A DNA stretch of 44,941 nt, from contig CAUJDD010000063.1 in assembly GCA_963169295.1 (NCBI GenBank), positions 1 to 44,941 of the forward strand. Direction: 5' to 3'. Below the pieces are notes generated by a model. That model saw nothing but the letters and a program-made list of their open reading frames with translations. It was not told the origin of the DNA and made no database searches. This document shows positions 43,371 to 44,941 of this stretch, one piece after another (positions within the stretch are counted from its first letter, which is position 1; every line of letters starts with the position of its first letter). The translations under genes were made by a program, and so were the position numbers. This DNA is from UBA4416 sp020846025. Lineage in GTDB: Bacteria; Bacteroidota; Bacteroidia; B-17B0; Aurantibacillaceae.

Positions 43371-44177
43371 ATGACACCTAAAAAAGTAGTTTTTGAATCG
43401 TTAAAGTGGATGCTCACCGATCCTGTTCGTTTTTTTAAGAATTATAATCGAAATGTGTATTATAAGAAACAAATTGAAAAACAACAGTTTGTTACACAGC
43501 TTCCAACTATTGATTTATTAACGCTTTTTAATGGCACTTTTGAATCAGAATTAGAACGTTATACATTTTTAGAAAACACATCTACTGTACTAGACCTATG
43601 CTTATTGAAAGAATTAGCCAGAGGAATAAATGATTGCCGCTATTTTGAAATTGGTAGTTTAAGAGGCGAATCATTATACAATGTTGCTAAAGTAGCAAAG
43701 CACTGCACGGCTTTAACGCTATCGCACGAACAAATGAAACAGTTTAAATTTAAACCAAGTTTATTAAAAAGTGCAAATATGTTATCGTCTGAAATTAAAA
43801 ATATGACTTTAATAGAAGACAACTCATTAACCTACGATTTTTCTAAACTCGGAAAATTTGATTTGATTTTTGTTGATGGCGATCATACTTATAACGGTGT
43901 AAAATCAGATACGAATAATGTGTTCAATCATTTAATTCATGAGAACTCTATTATAGTATGGCACGATTACACGTATTATCCAGAAACGGTTCGTCATGAG
44001 GTATTAGCAGGTATATTAGATGGAATACCATCGAGCCACCACAAATATTTATATCATATATCTAATACTATGTGCGCTATTTACACCACCAATCCAAATA
44101 TTACAGCTGAAATGTTGAGTTTTCCAACTGTGCCCAATAAGTTATTTCATGTAAAAGTTAAAGCACAAAAATTATAA
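43371..44177 (+). CDS. Class I SAM-dependent methyltransferase (Methyltransf_24-like)
   Basis: This 268-residue protein has a helical N-terminus (1-70) and then a Rossmann methyltransferase fold. Motif I is FEIGSLRGESLYN, and the DLIFVDGDHTYNGVKSD segment followed by SIIVWHDY matches the Methyltransf_24/CmcI-type group. Substrates in this group are diverse (sugars, antibiotics, lipids); none can be assigned here. A -7-like box (TTAATTTG) lies upstream. nth follows three bases after its stop, so they form an operon. Confidence 0.82.
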   Translation: MTPKKVVFESLKWMLTDPVRFFKNYNRNVYYKKQIEKQQFVTQLPTIDLLTLFNGTFESELERYTFLENTSTVLDLCLLKELARGINDCRYFEIGSLRGESLYNVAKVAKHCTALTLSHEQMKQFKFKPSLLKSANMLSSEIKNMTLIEDNSLTYDFSKLGKFDLIFVDGDHTYNGVKSDTNNVFNHLIHENSIIVWHDYTYYPETVRHEVLAGILDGIPSSHHKYLYHISNTMCAIYTTNPNITAEMLSFPTVPNKLFHVKVKAQKL

Positions 44178-44180
44178 GGC

Positions 44181-44941
44181 ATGACCTTAAAGGAACGATA
44201 TAATGGTGTAATTGATTATTTTAAAACCCATGTGCCTGTTGCTGAAACCGAGCTTCATTATACCAATCCGTACGAATTAATTGTAGCAGTAATTTTATCA
44301 GCTCAATGTACTGATAAACGTATTAATCAGGTAACACCAAAATTATTTCGAGATTATCCAACTGTTGAAGCCCTTGCCTCAGCAAGTTCTGAAACGATTT
44401 TCCAATATATTAGAAGCGTAAGTTATCCCAATAACAAAGCCAAACATTTAGTAAATATGGCCAATATGCTTTTAAAAGATTTTAATGGAATAGTGCCTAG
44501 CGAGCGCGAAGACTTAGTGAAATTACCTGGAGTGGGTAGAAAAACAGCTAATGTAGTAGCTTCGGTAATATATGATAAACCGACTATGGCTGTAGATACA
44601 CATGTTTTTAGGGTATCGAACCGAATAGGATTAACCAAGGCTAAAACACCACTGCAAAGCGAAACACAATTAGTGAAATACATACCCGAGCAATACATTG
44701 CTACGGCACACCATTGGTTAATTTTACATGGACGTTACATTTGCTTGGCTCGCACTCCAAAGTGCGAAGTTTGTCCTTTAACCAAATGGTGTCAGTATTT
44801 TCAAAAAAATGGCTTAAAATCTAAAATCAATTTAACGATGAAGAAAGTAACGGTTACTAAGAAAACAACTCCTAAGGTGGTGGAGAACAAAACAACTACA
44901 ATGAAAAAAGCAAAACCAGTTGTGTCAGCTACTGCTATCAA
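44181..44941 (+). CDS. nth: Endonuclease III (DNA glycosylase/AP lyase), C-terminus outside window
   Basis: The frame opens at ATG 44181 and runs off the right edge (253 codons seen). It repairs oxidised pyrimidines in DNA. The HhH loop LPGVGRKTANVV (115-126) carries the catalytic Lys121; Asp139 is in VDTHVFRV. The 4Fe-4S site is Cys188, Cys195, Cys198 and Cys204 (C-x6-C-x2-C-x5-C). The core matches Escherichia Nth with an offset of one. After about residue 212 a Lys/Thr-rich tail of over 40 residues follows, beyond the usual length, so the protein has an unusual basic extension. Confidence 0.95.
   Translation, partial: MTLKERYNGVIDYFKTHVPVAETELHYTNPYELIVAVILSAQCTDKRINQVTPKLFRDYPTVEALASASSETIFQYIRSVSYPNNKAKHLVNMANMLLKDFNGIVPSEREDLVKLPGVGRKTANVVASVIYDKPTMAVDTHVFRVSNRIGLTKAKTPLQSETQLVKYIPEQYIATAHHWLILHGRYICLARTPKCEVCPLTKWCQYFQKNGLKSKINLTMKKVTVTKKTTPKVVENKTTTMKKAKPVVSATAI

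Noticed and set aside
1..44941. CRISPR arrays, insertion sequences, prophage or defence systems
   Set aside because: No regularly spaced repeats, transposase or phage-type proteins, and no terminal inverted repeats were seen on either strand.

Overview
The window is a contiguous piece of a low-GC Bacteroidota chromosome. Several signs agree on this: a type IX secretion (T9SS) C-terminal sorting domain, a SprB-like repeat protein, a DUF5106/thioredoxin protein, an S46 dipeptidyl-peptidase, exact or near-exact TAnnTTTG promoter -7 elements, no clear Shine-Dalgarno sites, and the purH-mreBCD-mrdA-rodA gene order usual in this phylum. It looks free-living and Gram-negative (LpxK, outer-membrane barrels). 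I see no phage, IS element, CRISPR array or rRNA, and no gap over 300 bases without a gene. Both ends cut a gene: a SprB-repeat surface protein at the left and endonuclease III at the right.

Layout. 1-4914 (minus): surface protein, thioredoxin-like lipid/redox protein, and a patatin-barrel protein. 5023-7714 (plus): orphan DppB-type permease, tpiA and prmA. 7720-11760 (minus): lpxK, purine nucleoside phosphorylase and a DPP11-like S46 peptidase. 11933-14609: VOC protein (plus), tRNA-Arg(TCT) (minus) and a GT2/degenerate sugar-transferase fusion (plus). 14606-18297 (minus): signal peptidase I, DUF3820, DEAD-box helicase and DGC protein. 18445-25286 (minus): propeller-SpoIIE phosphatase sensor and a 1205-residue T9SS cargo. 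25396-27029 (minus): STAS-like protein, OMP barrel and UbiX. 27129-36675 (minus): a nine-gene elongasome/envelope run, purH-mreB-OMP-mreC-mreD-mrdA-rodA-HTH-CNNM. 36839-39804 (plus): PAP2 phosphatase, secreted propeller-like protein and a polytopic membrane protein. 40014-43175 (minus): phosphohexomutase, apt and acyl-CoA dehydrogenase. 43371-end (plus): methyltransferase and nth.

Most genes are housekeeping or envelope genes. The main lines of interest are an outer-membrane barrel gene embedded between mreB and mreC, a GT2 enzyme fused to a sugar-transferase-like module that has lost its catalytic region, a periplasmic-propeller receptor whose output is a SpoIIE phosphatase instead of a histidine kinase, an uncharacterised PAP2/propeller/membrane-protein operon, and a set of recognisable Bacteroidota promoters that correct three start codons and suggest one nearly leaderless mRNA. 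I did not find a clear-cut new defence or mobile system. All calls come from reading motifs; no database search was run.
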